Assembly (NCBI RefSeq): GCF_013377785.1 | Contig: NZ_JABXWT010000005.1 | Span: 111,689 to 175,688, forward strand | Length of the DNA: 64,000 nt | Direction: 5' to 3' | DNA from: Ruegeria haliotis | Lineage (GTDB): Bacteria > Pseudomonadota > Alphaproteobacteria > Rhodobacterales > Rhodobacteraceae | Shown: piece after piece, positions 1-7,788 of the stretch | How the letters are laid out: each line of letters starts with the position of its first letter | Position numbering within the stretch: the first letter of the stretch is position 1 | Notes under the pieces: model-generated | Told to the model about the DNA's origin: nothing | Databases searched by the model: none | What the model saw: only the letters and a program-made list of their open reading frames with translations | Translations under genes and position numbers: made by a program

Positions 1-256
1 GGAGTTATTGACCCTTGCGACTCACCCTACCGTTCAAAGGCAGGGTCTGGCCGTGAAATGTATGGAAAATTGGCACAGCAAAGCCGTAGGCTTGGGCGCA
101 ACCCGGGCTTTTCTGGATGTCGCCTCGGACAACTTGGCCGCCATTGCGCTGTACGAACGATGCCAATACCGCCCGTGCGGTCAGCGCAAAGGCTACTATG
201 CGCGCAAAAACGGCAAAAGCTGCGACGCAATCCTGATGGAGTGCACCCTGCCCTAG
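1..256 (+). CDS. GNAT family acetyltransferase (RimI-like), C-terminal part
   Basis: The reading frame is open from the window edge and ends at TAG 254-256, so the N-terminus is missing. The visible 84 or so residues carry GNAT motif A, the acetyl-CoA pyrophosphate loop, as LLTLATHPTVQRQGLA, followed by the N-A-ALYE segment typical of motif B. This pattern fits RimI-like N-acetyltransferases that modify protein N-termini or small amines. The substrate cannot be told from this fragment. The ABC importer that follows starts 157 bp later with its own apparent promoter, so the two need not be co-transcribed. Confidence 0.75.
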   Translation, partial: ELLTLATHPTVQRQGLAVKCMENWHSKAVGLGATRAFLDVASDNLAAIALYERCQYRPCGQRKGYYARKNGKSCDAILMECTLP

Positions 257-273
257 GGGAAGTTTGTATTTTC

Positions 274-289
274 TGGACCGTTTGGTCAA
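274..289. promoter_or_regulatory. RutR-like operator upstream of the BMP importer
   Basis: TGGACCGTTTGGTCAA matches the RutR consensus TTGACCA-NN-TGGTCAA at 12 of the 14 defined positions. It lies 7 bp upstream of a candidate -35 box. RutR is a TetR-family regulator of pyrimidine and purine use, which would suit a nucleoside importer. The assignment rests on motif similarity only. Confidence 0.4.
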
Positions 290-296
290 AAATCAG

Positions 297-326
297 TTGA
301 CCCGTGCGGTTGCAAACGGCCTTAAT
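297..326 (+). promoter_or_regulatory. Candidate promoter of the BMP importer operon
   Basis: TTGACC at 297-302 and CTTAAT at 321-326 are separated by 18 bp. The -35 is close to consensus and the -10 is weak. A transcript would start near 333, leaving a leader of about 80 nt before the start codon at 414. Confidence 0.35.
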
Positions 327-413
327 TCCCGCCATCACAACGGTTATGCTCGCTCTGAGTGGGTAAACGGGGCTATCTTGGCCCGGAACCGACGAAACCA
401 ACGGGAGTAACAA

Positions 414-1412
414 ATGACCCTGATGAAATCCTTGATGGGCGCGGCTGCTGCGGTTGCACTGACAGCTGGTGCCGCACTGGCCGAACCAGCCCTGATCTTT
501 GACCTGGGTGGCAAGTTCGACAAATCATTCAACGAAGCAGCTTTCAACGGTGCGAAACGTTGGGCAGACCAGACAGGAAAGTCCTATCGCGAGATCGAGC
601 TTCAATCCGAAGCGCAGCGTGAACAGGCCTTGCGCCGTTTTGCCGAAGCAGGTGCGAACCCGATTATCACCATGGGTTTTGGTATGGCCGATCCGCTGAG
701 CACCGTTGCCCCGGATTACCCGGACACCAAATTCGTCGTCATCGACGTGACTTGGCTTGATGCGCCAAACCTGCGTCAGGTCGGCTTTGCCGAGCATGAG
801 GGGTCGTACCTTGTCGGCATGATGGCGGCGATGGCGTCAAAATCCGGCACTGTTGGGTTTATCGGCGGCATGGATGTTCCGCTGATCCGTCACTTTGGCT
901 GTGGTTATGCACAAGGTGCGAAGGCAGTGAACCCTGACATCAACGTGGTTGCCAACATGACCGGCACCACACCGGCTGCATGGAACGACCCGGTGAAAGG
1001 TTCGGAACTGACCAAGGCCCAGATCAGCCAGGGCGCTGACGTGGTCTATGCGGCTGCGGGCGGCACTGGTGTTGGCGTTCTGCAAACTGCTGCTGACGAA
1101 GGCATCCTGTCGATCGGTGTGGACAGCAACCAAAACCACCTGCATCCGGGCAAAGTTCTGACTTCGATGCTCAAGCGCGTGGACGTTGCCGTTTATGACG
1201 CAATGAAAGCCGGTGACGAAGTGGAAACCGGCGTGTTCACAATGGGTCTGGCACAAGAAGGTGTCGGCGTCGCAATGGATGACAACAACGCTGAACTGGT
1301 GACCGAAGAGATGAGCTCGGCCGTTGACAAAGCGCGCCAGGATATCATCGACGGCAACATCTCGGTTGTCAGCTACTATGAGAACGACAGCTGCCCTGCA
1401 CTGCAGTTCTGA
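414..1412 (+). CDS. BMP-family ABC transporter substrate-binding protein
   Basis: A 332-residue periplasmic binding protein of the Bmp/Med (PnrA-like) family, which binds purine or other nucleosides for ABC import. Residues 1-23 form a signal peptide ending ALA before EPALIF. The family signature GKFDKSFNE is at 33-41. There is no lipobox, so the mature protein should be soluble in the periplasm. GGGAG lies just upstream of ATG 414; ATG 423 is a possible alternative start. It is the first gene of a four-gene importer, and a strong hairpin follows its stop codon. The family is sure; the exact nucleoside is inferred. Confidence 0.9.
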   Translation: MTLMKSLMGAAAAVALTAGAALAEPALIFDLGGKFDKSFNEAAFNGAKRWADQTGKSYREIELQSEAQREQALRRFAEAGANPIITMGFGMADPLSTVAPDYPDTKFVVIDVTWLDAPNLRQVGFAEHEGSYLVGMMAAMASKSGTVGFIGGMDVPLIRHFGCGYAQGAKAVNPDINVVANMTGTTPAAWNDPVKGSELTKAQISQGADVVYAAAGGTGVGVLQTAADEGILSIGVDSNQNHLHPGKVLTSMLKRVDVAVYDAMKAGDEVETGVFTMGLAQEGVGVAMDDNNAELVTEEMSSAVDKARQDIIDGNISVVSYYENDSCPALQF

Positions 1413-1418
1413 TATCGC

Positions 1419-1444
1419 GCGGGACGGAGAAACCTCCGTCCCGC
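1419..1444 (+). terminator. Intra-operon hairpin after the binding-protein gene
   Basis: GCGGGACGGAG and CTCCGTCCCGC form a perfect 11-bp stem around an AAAC loop, 7 bp after the stop codon. No U-run follows, so it probably protects the 3' end of the binding-protein mRNA or attenuates transcription rather than stopping it fully. This would explain how a binding protein is made in excess over the ATPase and permeases downstream. Confidence 0.6.
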
Positions 1445-1514
1445 ATCCACTCTACCGTCTTTCGCGCTCTTACGATCTGGCAAAGGCGGTCCTTTCGGCA
1501 ATTGAGGACAAGAC

Positions 1515-3044
1515 ATGACCGTCCCCGCCATTGAGCTCAAAGGGATATCCAAAGCCTTTGGGCCGGTTCAGGCCAACAAAGACATTTCCATCAGCGTCGC
1601 CCCCGGGACGATCCACGGGATCATCGGTGAAAACGGTGCAGGCAAGTCTACGCTGATGAGTATCCTTTACGGATTTTACAAAGCCGACAAAGGCGAGATC
1701 TGGATCAATGGTCAGCAGACCAGCATCCCGGACAGCCAGGCCGCCATTGCCGCAGGGATCGGCATGGTTTTCCAGCATTTCAAATTGGTTGAGAACTTTA
1801 CTGTTCTTGAGAACATCGTCCTGGGCGCCGAGGATGGCGGGCTGCTGGGGCCATCTCTGGCCAAAGCCCGCAAAGAGCTGAAAGAGCTTGAGGAAGAATA
1901 CGAGCTGTTCGTCGACCCCGACAAACGTATCGACGAAATCGGCGTTGGGGCGCAGCAACGCGTGGAAATCCTCAAGGCATTGTACCGCCGGGCCGAAATT
2001 CTGATTCTGGACGAACCAACCGGGGTTCTGACCCCGGCGGAAGCGGATCAACTTTTCCGCATCCTCGACCGGTTGCGGGCGGAAGGCAAGACAATCATCC
2101 TGATCACCCACAAGCTGCGTGAGATCATGGAGGCTACGGATACCGTCTCCGTCATGCGGCGGGGGCAAATGACCGCGACCGTCAAAACAGCCGAGACCAG
2201 CCCGCAGGAACTGGCCGAGTTGATGGTGGGCCGAAAAGTTCTGCTGCAAGTCGACAAGGTGCCTGCACAACCGGGCAAACCTATTCTCGAGATCGAAGGC
2301 CTGCGCGTCATCGATGAAGCGGGCGTCGAGCGTGTCAAAGGCATCGACCTGACCGTCCGCGCTGGTGAAATAGTTGGCATTGCAGGCGTGGCCGGGAATG
2401 GTCAGTCGGAATTGCTTGAGGTTCTGGGTGGTATGCGTCCTGGTCTGGGATCTATCAAACTGAACGGCGCGCCTCTGGCGCTCAGCGGGTCGGGATCAGA
2501 TGGTCAGGCCCGTCGCGCGCAGCATATTGCACATGTGCCCGAAGACCGCCAACGCGAAGGTCTGATCATGGATTTTCATGCTTGGGAAAACGTGGCCTTC
2601 GGCTATCACCGTGATCCGGCCTACAAACGTGGCATCTTCATGGACAATGCCGCCCTGCGGGCCGACACCGAGCGCAAGATCGAGAAGTTCGATGTACGAC
2701 CACCGGACGGATGGCTGGCAGCCAAGAACTTCTCGGGTGGCAACCAACAGAAAATCGTCGTAGCGCGTGAGATCGAGCGCAACCCAGACCTTTTGCTGGT
2801 CGGCCAACCGACACGCGGTGTGGATATCGGCGCAATCGAGTTCATTCACAAACAGATCGTCGCCCTGCGCGATCAGGGCAAAGCGATCCTGCTGGTGTCG
2901 GTCGAACTGGAAGAGATCTTCTCGCTCTCTGACCGGATCGCCGTGATGTTTGATGGACATATCATGGGCGAGCGCCTGCCGCAGGAAACAGATGAAAAAG
3001 AACTTGGCCTGTTGATGGCCGGTGTTGCGGGAGAGGCCGCGTAA
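1515..3044 (+). CDS. Nucleoside/sugar-type ABC transporter ATPase with two ABC domains
   Basis: A 509-residue fused double ATPase of the RbsA/MglA type. The first domain has Walker A GENGAGKST at 38-46 and Walker B ILILDEPTG. Its signature motif is degenerate (VGAQQRVEI), as is usual here. The second domain has the atypical P-loop GVAGNGQSE, signature FSGGNQQK and the segment QPTRGVDIGA. Asymmetry between the halves is normal in this family. It energises import with the two permeases that follow; the next gene starts 1 bp after its stop. Confidence 0.93.
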   Translation: MTVPAIELKGISKAFGPVQANKDISISVAPGTIHGIIGENGAGKSTLMSILYGFYKADKGEIWINGQQTSIPDSQAAIAAGIGMVFQHFKLVENFTVLENIVLGAEDGGLLGPSLAKARKELKELEEEYELFVDPDKRIDEIGVGAQQRVEILKALYRRAEILILDEPTGVLTPAEADQLFRILDRLRAEGKTIILITHKLREIMEATDTVSVMRRGQMTATVKTAETSPQELAELMVGRKVLLQVDKVPAQPGKPILEIEGLRVIDEAGVERVKGIDLTVRAGEIVGIAGVAGNGQSELLEVLGGMRPGLGSIKLNGAPLALSGSGSDGQARRAQHIAHVPEDRQREGLIMDFHAWENVAFGYHRDPAYKRGIFMDNAALRADTERKIEKFDVRPPDGWLAAKNFSGGNQQKIVVAREIERNPDLLLVGQPTRGVDIGAIEFIHKQIVALRDQGKAILLVSVELEEIFSLSDRIAVMFDGHIMGERLPQETDEKELGLLMAGVAGEAA

Positions 3045-3045
3045 C

Positions 3046-4140
3046 ATGGAAAAAATGCCTAAATGGGCCGATGTGGTGCTGATCCCATTGATCAGTCTGC
3101 TTTTGGCCGCACTTCTGTCGGCACTGGTCATCCTCGCCATCGGCGAGAGCCCGGTTGAGGCTGTCAACCTGATGATCACCGGTGCGCTGGGATCAACTTA
3201 TGGCTGGGGCTACACGCTCTACTATGCGACCAACTTCATGTTCACAGGCCTGGCAGTAGCCGTCGCGTTTCATGCACGAATGTTCAACATCGGTGGCGAG
3301 GGTCAGGCAATGCTTGGCGGTCTTGGCGTCGCGATGGTGTGCCTCTATGTTCCCTGGCCACATTGGAGCATCGCACTTTTGGCGGCCTGTGCCGCTTCGA
3401 TGCTGTTCGGTGCGGCCTGGGCTGCAATCCCGGCCTATCTGCAGGCCAAGCGCGGCAGCCATATCGTGATCACCACGATCATGTTCAACTTTATCGCAGC
3501 AGCCTTTCTGAACTACATGCTGGTCAACGTGATGCGGCCCAAAGGATCGATGGACCCGGCAACCGCGCGGTTTCCTGAAGCGGTGCATTTGCCGACACTG
3601 CACGAGCTTTTGGCGCCAATTGGGATCAACTTCTCCAAGGCGGCCCCAGCAAATATCTCGTTGCTCGTCGCGATCTTTGCCTGTTTCGTGGTCTGGGCAC
3701 TGATCTGGCGGACCCGTTTGGGTTATGAAATCCGCGCCTACGGCCACTCGGAAACCGGCGCGGTTTATGCGGGAATTTCCCCTGTTCGGATCACCATTGT
3801 TGCAATGCTGATTTCGGGCGCTCTTGCAGGCCTGATGGCCACCAACAATGTCATGGGCGAAGCGGAACGGCTGGTGCTCAATTCGACCGAAGGCGCAGGT
3901 TTCATAGGAATCGCCGTTGCACTGATGGGTCGGTCGCATCCGTTTGGCGTGTTTCTTGCCGCCATTCTGTTCGGGTTTCTGTATCAGGGCGGGGCAGAGC
4001 TGGCGCTTTGGACATCGATCCCACGCGAACTGATTGTTGTCATTCAGGCTTTGGTGATTCTGTTTACAGGGGCGTTGGATAACATGGTCCGCATGCCTCT
4101 TGAAAAACTGTTCCTGGGTCTGCGGAAAGGGGTGGAGTGA
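3046..4140 (+). CDS. ABC transporter permease (nucleoside importer), first subunit
   Basis: A 364-residue inner-membrane permease of the BPD_transp_2 (LivH/RbsC-like) superfamily with about eight to ten hydrophobic segments. ATG 3046 directly follows the ATPase stop codon and has GGGAG upstream; an in-frame upstream codon at 3022 lies inside the ATPase gene and is unlikely. The EIRAYGHSETGAVYAGI loop is the cytoplasmic coupling segment that contacts the ATPase. It pairs with the next gene, with overlapping stop and start codons. Confidence 0.9.
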   Translation: MEKMPKWADVVLIPLISLLLAALLSALVILAIGESPVEAVNLMITGALGSTYGWGYTLYYATNFMFTGLAVAVAFHARMFNIGGEGQAMLGGLGVAMVCLYVPWPHWSIALLAACAASMLFGAAWAAIPAYLQAKRGSHIVITTIMFNFIAAAFLNYMLVNVMRPKGSMDPATARFPEAVHLPTLHELLAPIGINFSKAAPANISLLVAIFACFVVWALIWRTRLGYEIRAYGHSETGAVYAGISPVRITIVAMLISGALAGLMATNNVMGEAERLVLNSTEGAGFIGIAVALMGRSHPFGVFLAAILFGFLYQGGAELALWTSIPRELIVVIQALVILFTGALDNMVRMPLEKLFLGLRKGVE

Positions 4141-5108
4141 TGGAGTTTTTCGTTACACTCATCCAGGTTTTCGATTCCACGATCCGTCTGGCAACCCCTT
4201 TGTTGCTGGCCTGTTTGGCCGGACTTTACTCCGAGCGTGCGGGCATTTTCGACATTGGCCTTGAAGGCAAGATGCTGATGGCCGCGTTTTTCTCGGCAGC
4301 GGTTGCAGCTGTAACGGGATCTGTGTGGCTGGGTTTGCTGGCAGGTATCGCCTCATCACTTGCACTGTCCGGTTTACACGGGCTCGCCTCGATCACGTTC
4401 CGGGGCAATCAACTGATCTCGGGCGTTGCCATCAACTTTCTTGCTGCCGGGATGACGGTCCTTGTGGCCCAAAGTTGGTTTCAGCAAGGCGGGCGTACAC
4501 CGTCTCTGTTTGGCGGTGGGCGTTTCACTCCGATCGAGTTCCCCTTTGCTGAAGCCATCAGCACAGTGCCAATCATCGGGCCAATCTACTCCGAACTGCT
4601 CTCGGGTCATTCGATACTGGTTTATATCGCGTTCCTGATGGTTCCCCTGACATGGTGGGTTTTGTACCGCACTCGGTTCGGTCTGCGCCTGCGTGCAGTA
4701 GGTGAAAACCCTGCGGCAGTGGACACGGCGGGAGTATCGGTGGTCGGCCTGCGGTACGCAGCCGTCGCGATCTGTGGCGTGCTGTGCGGTATCGCCGGCG
4801 CTTATCTGGCCACGGCCTTGCAGGCCGGGTTCGTCAAGGAAATGACCGCTGGTCGTGGGTTCATCGCACTGGCCGCGTTGATCTTCGCGAAATGGCGCCC
4901 GTGGCATGCGATGGGGGCCTGCCTGTTGTTCGGTCTTCTGCAAGCCGTAGCATTGCGGTTCCAGAACATCGATCTGGGTGGCGTGGTGATTCCGGTGCAG
5001 GTGATGGATGCCCTGCCTTACATCCTGACCGTGGTGATTTTGGCCGGGTTCGTCGGCAAAGCCATTCCGCCGCGTGCGGGTGGCGAACCATACGTGAAAG
5101 AGCGCTGA
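4140..5108 (+). CDS. ABC transporter permease (nucleoside importer), second subunit
   Basis: A 322-residue inner-membrane permease, the usual second permease of BMP-type importers. It contains ERAGIFDIGLEGKML near the N-terminus and the coupling segment LRLRAVGENPAAVDTAGVS in the middle. ATG 4140 overlaps the preceding TGA (ATGA), which suggests translational coupling; a GTG at 4137 is also in frame. It is the last gene of the importer operon, and a perfect hairpin follows about 45 bp downstream. Confidence 0.9.
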   Translation: MEFFVTLIQVFDSTIRLATPLLLACLAGLYSERAGIFDIGLEGKMLMAAFFSAAVAAVTGSVWLGLLAGIASSLALSGLHGLASITFRGNQLISGVAINFLAAGMTVLVAQSWFQQGGRTPSLFGGGRFTPIEFPFAEAISTVPIIGPIYSELLSGHSILVYIAFLMVPLTWWVLYRTRFGLRLRAVGENPAAVDTAGVSVVGLRYAAVAICGVLCGIAGAYLATALQAGFVKEMTAGRGFIALAALIFAKWRPWHAMGACLLFGLLQAVALRFQNIDLGGVVIPVQVMDALPYILTVVILAGFVGKAIPPRAGGEPYVKER

Positions 5109-5151
5109 TAGGTCCAGTTCGGGGCCAATGTTCAGTCCTGTTCGCTGCAGG

Positions 5152-5181
5152 GCGGCATGCAGAGTTGATTTTGCATGCCGC
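5152..5181 (+). terminator. Hairpin downstream of the BMP importer operon
   Basis: GCGGCATGCA and TGCATGCCGC form a perfect 10-bp stem with a 10-nt loop. No clear U-tract follows, so termination is plausible but not certain. The rest of the 5109-5365 gap shows only a short TG repeat near 5200 and no gene. Confidence 0.45.
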
Positions 5182-5365
5182 AACCGCTCTAAGAGGGTAT
5201 GTGTGTGTGTTCTCTGACAAATGAGTCTACGAATCCCCCCTTGCGGGCCGCAACAGCATGCGGAGATTATTGCCAGCCCACAAAACACATTCAGTTTTCA
5301 CAATGTCTCGCTGAACGCAGCCTTAGCACGTTGCGCAGCACAACAATGCGCAGCTAGAAGAAGCC

Positions 5366-6286
5366 ATGCAAATATATCTTCCCATAGCCGAAGTCTCTGT
5401 GAACGCCTTTTTGCTACTAGGACTTGGCGGGATGGTCGGCGTCCTGTCCGGCATGTTCGGTGTGGGTGGCGGGTTCCTGATGACCCCGTTGCTGTTTTTC
5501 ATCGGCATACCTCCTGCTGTTGCCGTGGCGACCGAAGCCAACCAGATCGTGGCATCGTCATTCTCAGGTGTTCTGGCACATTTCCGTCGAAAGACGGTGG
5601 ACCTGAGAATGGGCACCGTCCTACTAGTCGGTGGATTAGTCGGGGCTGCTCTGGGTGTTGTTGTGTTCAACTACCTCAAAAGTCTTGGCCAGGTCGATCT
5701 GTTGGTCACGCTGTGTTACGTGGTCTTTCTTGGCGTCATTGGGAGTCTGATGTTTGTCGAAAGCCTGAGAGCCCTGCGCAAAGCCAAGAAAGGCGGGGGG
5801 GCGCCCGCCAAACGGCGGCAACGCGGCTGGATCCACGCGCTGCCCTTCAAAATGCGCTTTCGCACATCAGGCCTATATATCTCGGTGATTCCACCGGTTC
5901 TGGTGGGCCTGTGCGTCGGTGTCCTGTCGGCCATCATGGGGGTCGGCGGCGGGTTCATCATGGTACCCGCCATGATCTATCTGCTGGGTATGCCAACCAA
6001 AGTCGTTGTTGGCACGTCCCTGTTTCAGATCATCTTCGTGACCGCCTTTACAACGATGCTGCATGCCACCACCAACTACACCGTTGACGTGGTACTGGCC
6101 GTTCTGCTGCTGGTTGGCGGCGTCATCGGCGCGCAGATCGGGACAGTGATCGGCGCCCGTATGCCGGCAGAACAACTGCGGGTCTTGCTGGCCGCACTGG
6201 TTCTGGTGGTCTGCGGCAAGCTGGCGCTTGATCTTCTACTGGAACCGACCGAGCTGTATTCGCTTGGCAGAAGCGGGGGGCACTGA
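5366..6286 (+). CDS. TauE/SafE-family anion exporter
   Basis: A 306-residue integral membrane protein with the two internal repeats of the sulfite exporter TauE/SafE family. The first is GVLSGMFGVGGGFLMTP at about 25-41, and the second is GVLSAIMGVGGGFIMVP. Family members export sulfite, sulfoacetate or other organosulfur anions. The substrate here is unknown. Its stop codon overlaps the start of the TIGR02186 gene, so the two are probably translated together and may act together. Confidence 0.88.
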   Translation: MQIYLPIAEVSVNAFLLLGLGGMVGVLSGMFGVGGGFLMTPLLFFIGIPPAVAVATEANQIVASSFSGVLAHFRRKTVDLRMGTVLLVGGLVGAALGVVVFNYLKSLGQVDLLVTLCYVVFLGVIGSLMFVESLRALRKAKKGGGAPAKRRQRGWIHALPFKMRFRTSGLYISVIPPVLVGLCVGVLSAIMGVGGGFIMVPAMIYLLGMPTKVVVGTSLFQIIFVTAFTTMLHATTNYTVDVVLAVLLLVGGVIGAQIGTVIGARMPAEQLRVLLAALVLVVCGKLALDLLLEPTELYSLGRSGGH

Positions 6287-7056
6287 TGATGTTGCGTCCG
6301 CTAATCGCGATTTTGTGCTTGTTGTGCATGCCTGCCGCGGCAGCAGACGAGCAGGTTGTCCTTGGCCTGAGTCAGGACCGCGTTGCCATTACCGCCAATT
6401 TCGACGGTTCGGAAATCCTTATCTTCGGCGCCGTCAAGCGCGAAGCCCCCATTCCATCGGGACCACCGCTGGAGGTCATCGTGGCCTTGGCCGGACCATC
6501 CGAGCCTGTAACGGTGAGACGCAAAGAAAGGAAGCTGGGCATTTGGGTCAACACCGACAGTGTTCTGGTCGACCTTGCCCCCAGTTTCTATGCCGTTGCC
6601 ACCAGCGGACCGCTGGGCGCTATCCTGACGGATACCGAAGACCTGCGCTATCGGATTTCGATCGAACGCGCCATCCGCTCGGTCGGGGCGGCGATGAATA
6701 TTCGCGGCGCACAGGACTTCGCGGACGCAGTTGTTCGCATCCGAGAGGATGAAGACCTGTATTCGATCCGCGAAGATACCGTCGCCGTGGATGAGCAGAC
6801 CTTGTTCCGCACCTCGATCGCCATGCCTTCGGATCTGACTGAAGGCGACTACGTTGCGCGTATCTTCCTGACCCGTGGCGGCGAAGTCATTTCGCAATAC
6901 GAAACCCTAATAGATGTTCGCAAGGTCGGTCTGGAACGTTTCCTGTTCAACATGTCCCGGCAACAACCCGTTTGGTACGGTTTGATGTCACTGGTCATCG
7001 CGATTGCGGCCGGCTGGGGAGCATCCGCGGCCTTCCGCCTGTTGCGCGAGAAGTAA
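6286..7056 (+). CDS. TIGR02186-family membrane-anchored protein
   Basis: A 256-residue protein of the alphaproteobacterial family TIGR02186 (Alph_Pro_TM). It has an N-terminal signal peptide (to about residue 20), a large extracytoplasmic part starting DEQVVLGLSQDRVAITANFDG, and one C-terminal membrane segment (WYGLMSLVIAIAAGWGASAAF). ATG codons occur at 6286 and 6289, and the first overlaps the TauE stop. In related genomes it usually sits next to a TauE-type exporter, which suggests an accessory role in periplasmic anion handling. No biochemical function is known to me. Confidence 0.85.
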   Translation: MMLRPLIAILCLLCMPAAAADEQVVLGLSQDRVAITANFDGSEILIFGAVKREAPIPSGPPLEVIVALAGPSEPVTVRRKERKLGIWVNTDSVLVDLAPSFYAVATSGPLGAILTDTEDLRYRISIERAIRSVGAAMNIRGAQDFADAVVRIREDEDLYSIREDTVAVDEQTLFRTSIAMPSDLTEGDYVARIFLTRGGEVISQYETLIDVRKVGLERFLFNMSRQQPVWYGLMSLVIAIAAGWGASAAFRLLREK

Positions 7057-7059
7057 CCT

Positions 7060-7788
7060 TCACCCTCTGCCGATATAGGGCATGGTGGTGGCCATCACGG
7101 TCATGAACTGGACATTGGCTTCGGATGGCAATGTGGCCATGTGCAGGACGGACCGTGCGGCGTCTTCGACGGCCATGGTGGGATCGGGGGTGTTGCCCCC
7201 GGCAATCGCGGCATCGACTAGATCTTGGATCATCTGCGTTCGCGCATTTCCAATGTCGATCTGTCCGCAAGCAATTCCAAAAGCGCGCCCATCCAGTGAC
7301 AGGCTGCGAGTCAGGCCAGTGATGGCATGTTTTGTTGCCGAGTAATGCACGGAATTCGGACGCGGAACATGGGCGGAAATTGATCCATTGTTGATGATCC
7401 GACCGCCTTGCGGCGTCTGATTGCGCATGATCCGAAACGCCTCGCGGGCACTCAGGAACATGCCGTTCAGGTTCACGTTGACGCTTTGATACCAGTCATC
7501 CAGCGCGATTTCATCGATCGTGCCGCCCGGTGCAAAGATACCTGCGTTGTTGAACAGGACATTCAGCGCACCCGCTTGATCAGTAAAAGATTTGAACGCA
7601 TCGGCAACTGCAACTGGGTCCGTTACATCTGCAACCAAAGAGATCGCGTTCCGGTGCGCCGCGGCCATAGCGGTCAGCGTGCCTTCACTGCGTGCAAGCA
7701 GTCCCACGGTCCAGCCTTCATCCAAAAACAACTCGGCCGTGGCGCGTCCGATTCCAGAACTTGCGCCCGTCACGATGATGGATTTCAT
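7060..7788 (-). CDS. SDR-family NAD(P)-dependent oxidoreductase
   Basis: A 242-residue classical short-chain dehydrogenase. Visible motifs are TGASSGIG (7-14) for the cofactor, NNAG (80-83), catalytic Ser 136 in NNGSIS, and YSATK (149-153) with Tyr 149 and Lys 153. The substrate cannot be inferred. Its ATG overlaps the TGA of the upstream helicase gene (ATGA), so translation is probably coupled. The C-terminal PYIGRG and length are normal for the family. Confidence 0.88.
   Translation of the reverse strand: MKSIIVTGASSGIGRATAELFLDEGWTVGLLARSEGTLTAMAAAHRNAISLVADVTDPVAVADAFKSFTDQAGALNVLFNNAGIFAPGGTIDEIALDDWYQSVNVNLNGMFLSAREAFRIMRNQTPQGGRIINNGSISAHVPRPNSVHYSATKHAITGLTRSLSLDGRAFGIACGQIDIGNARTQMIQDLVDAAIAGGNTPDPTMAVEDAARSVLHMATLPSEANVQFMTVMATTMPYIGRG

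Noticed and set aside
5200..5212. TG microsatellite before the TauE gene
   Set aside because: Only five or six units, non-coding, not long enough to expect phase variation.
5221..6087. ORF of 288 codons overlapping the TauE gene in another frame
   Set aside because: Rich in Arg, Cys and Pro, no start context, and covers a clear TauE/SafE sequence.
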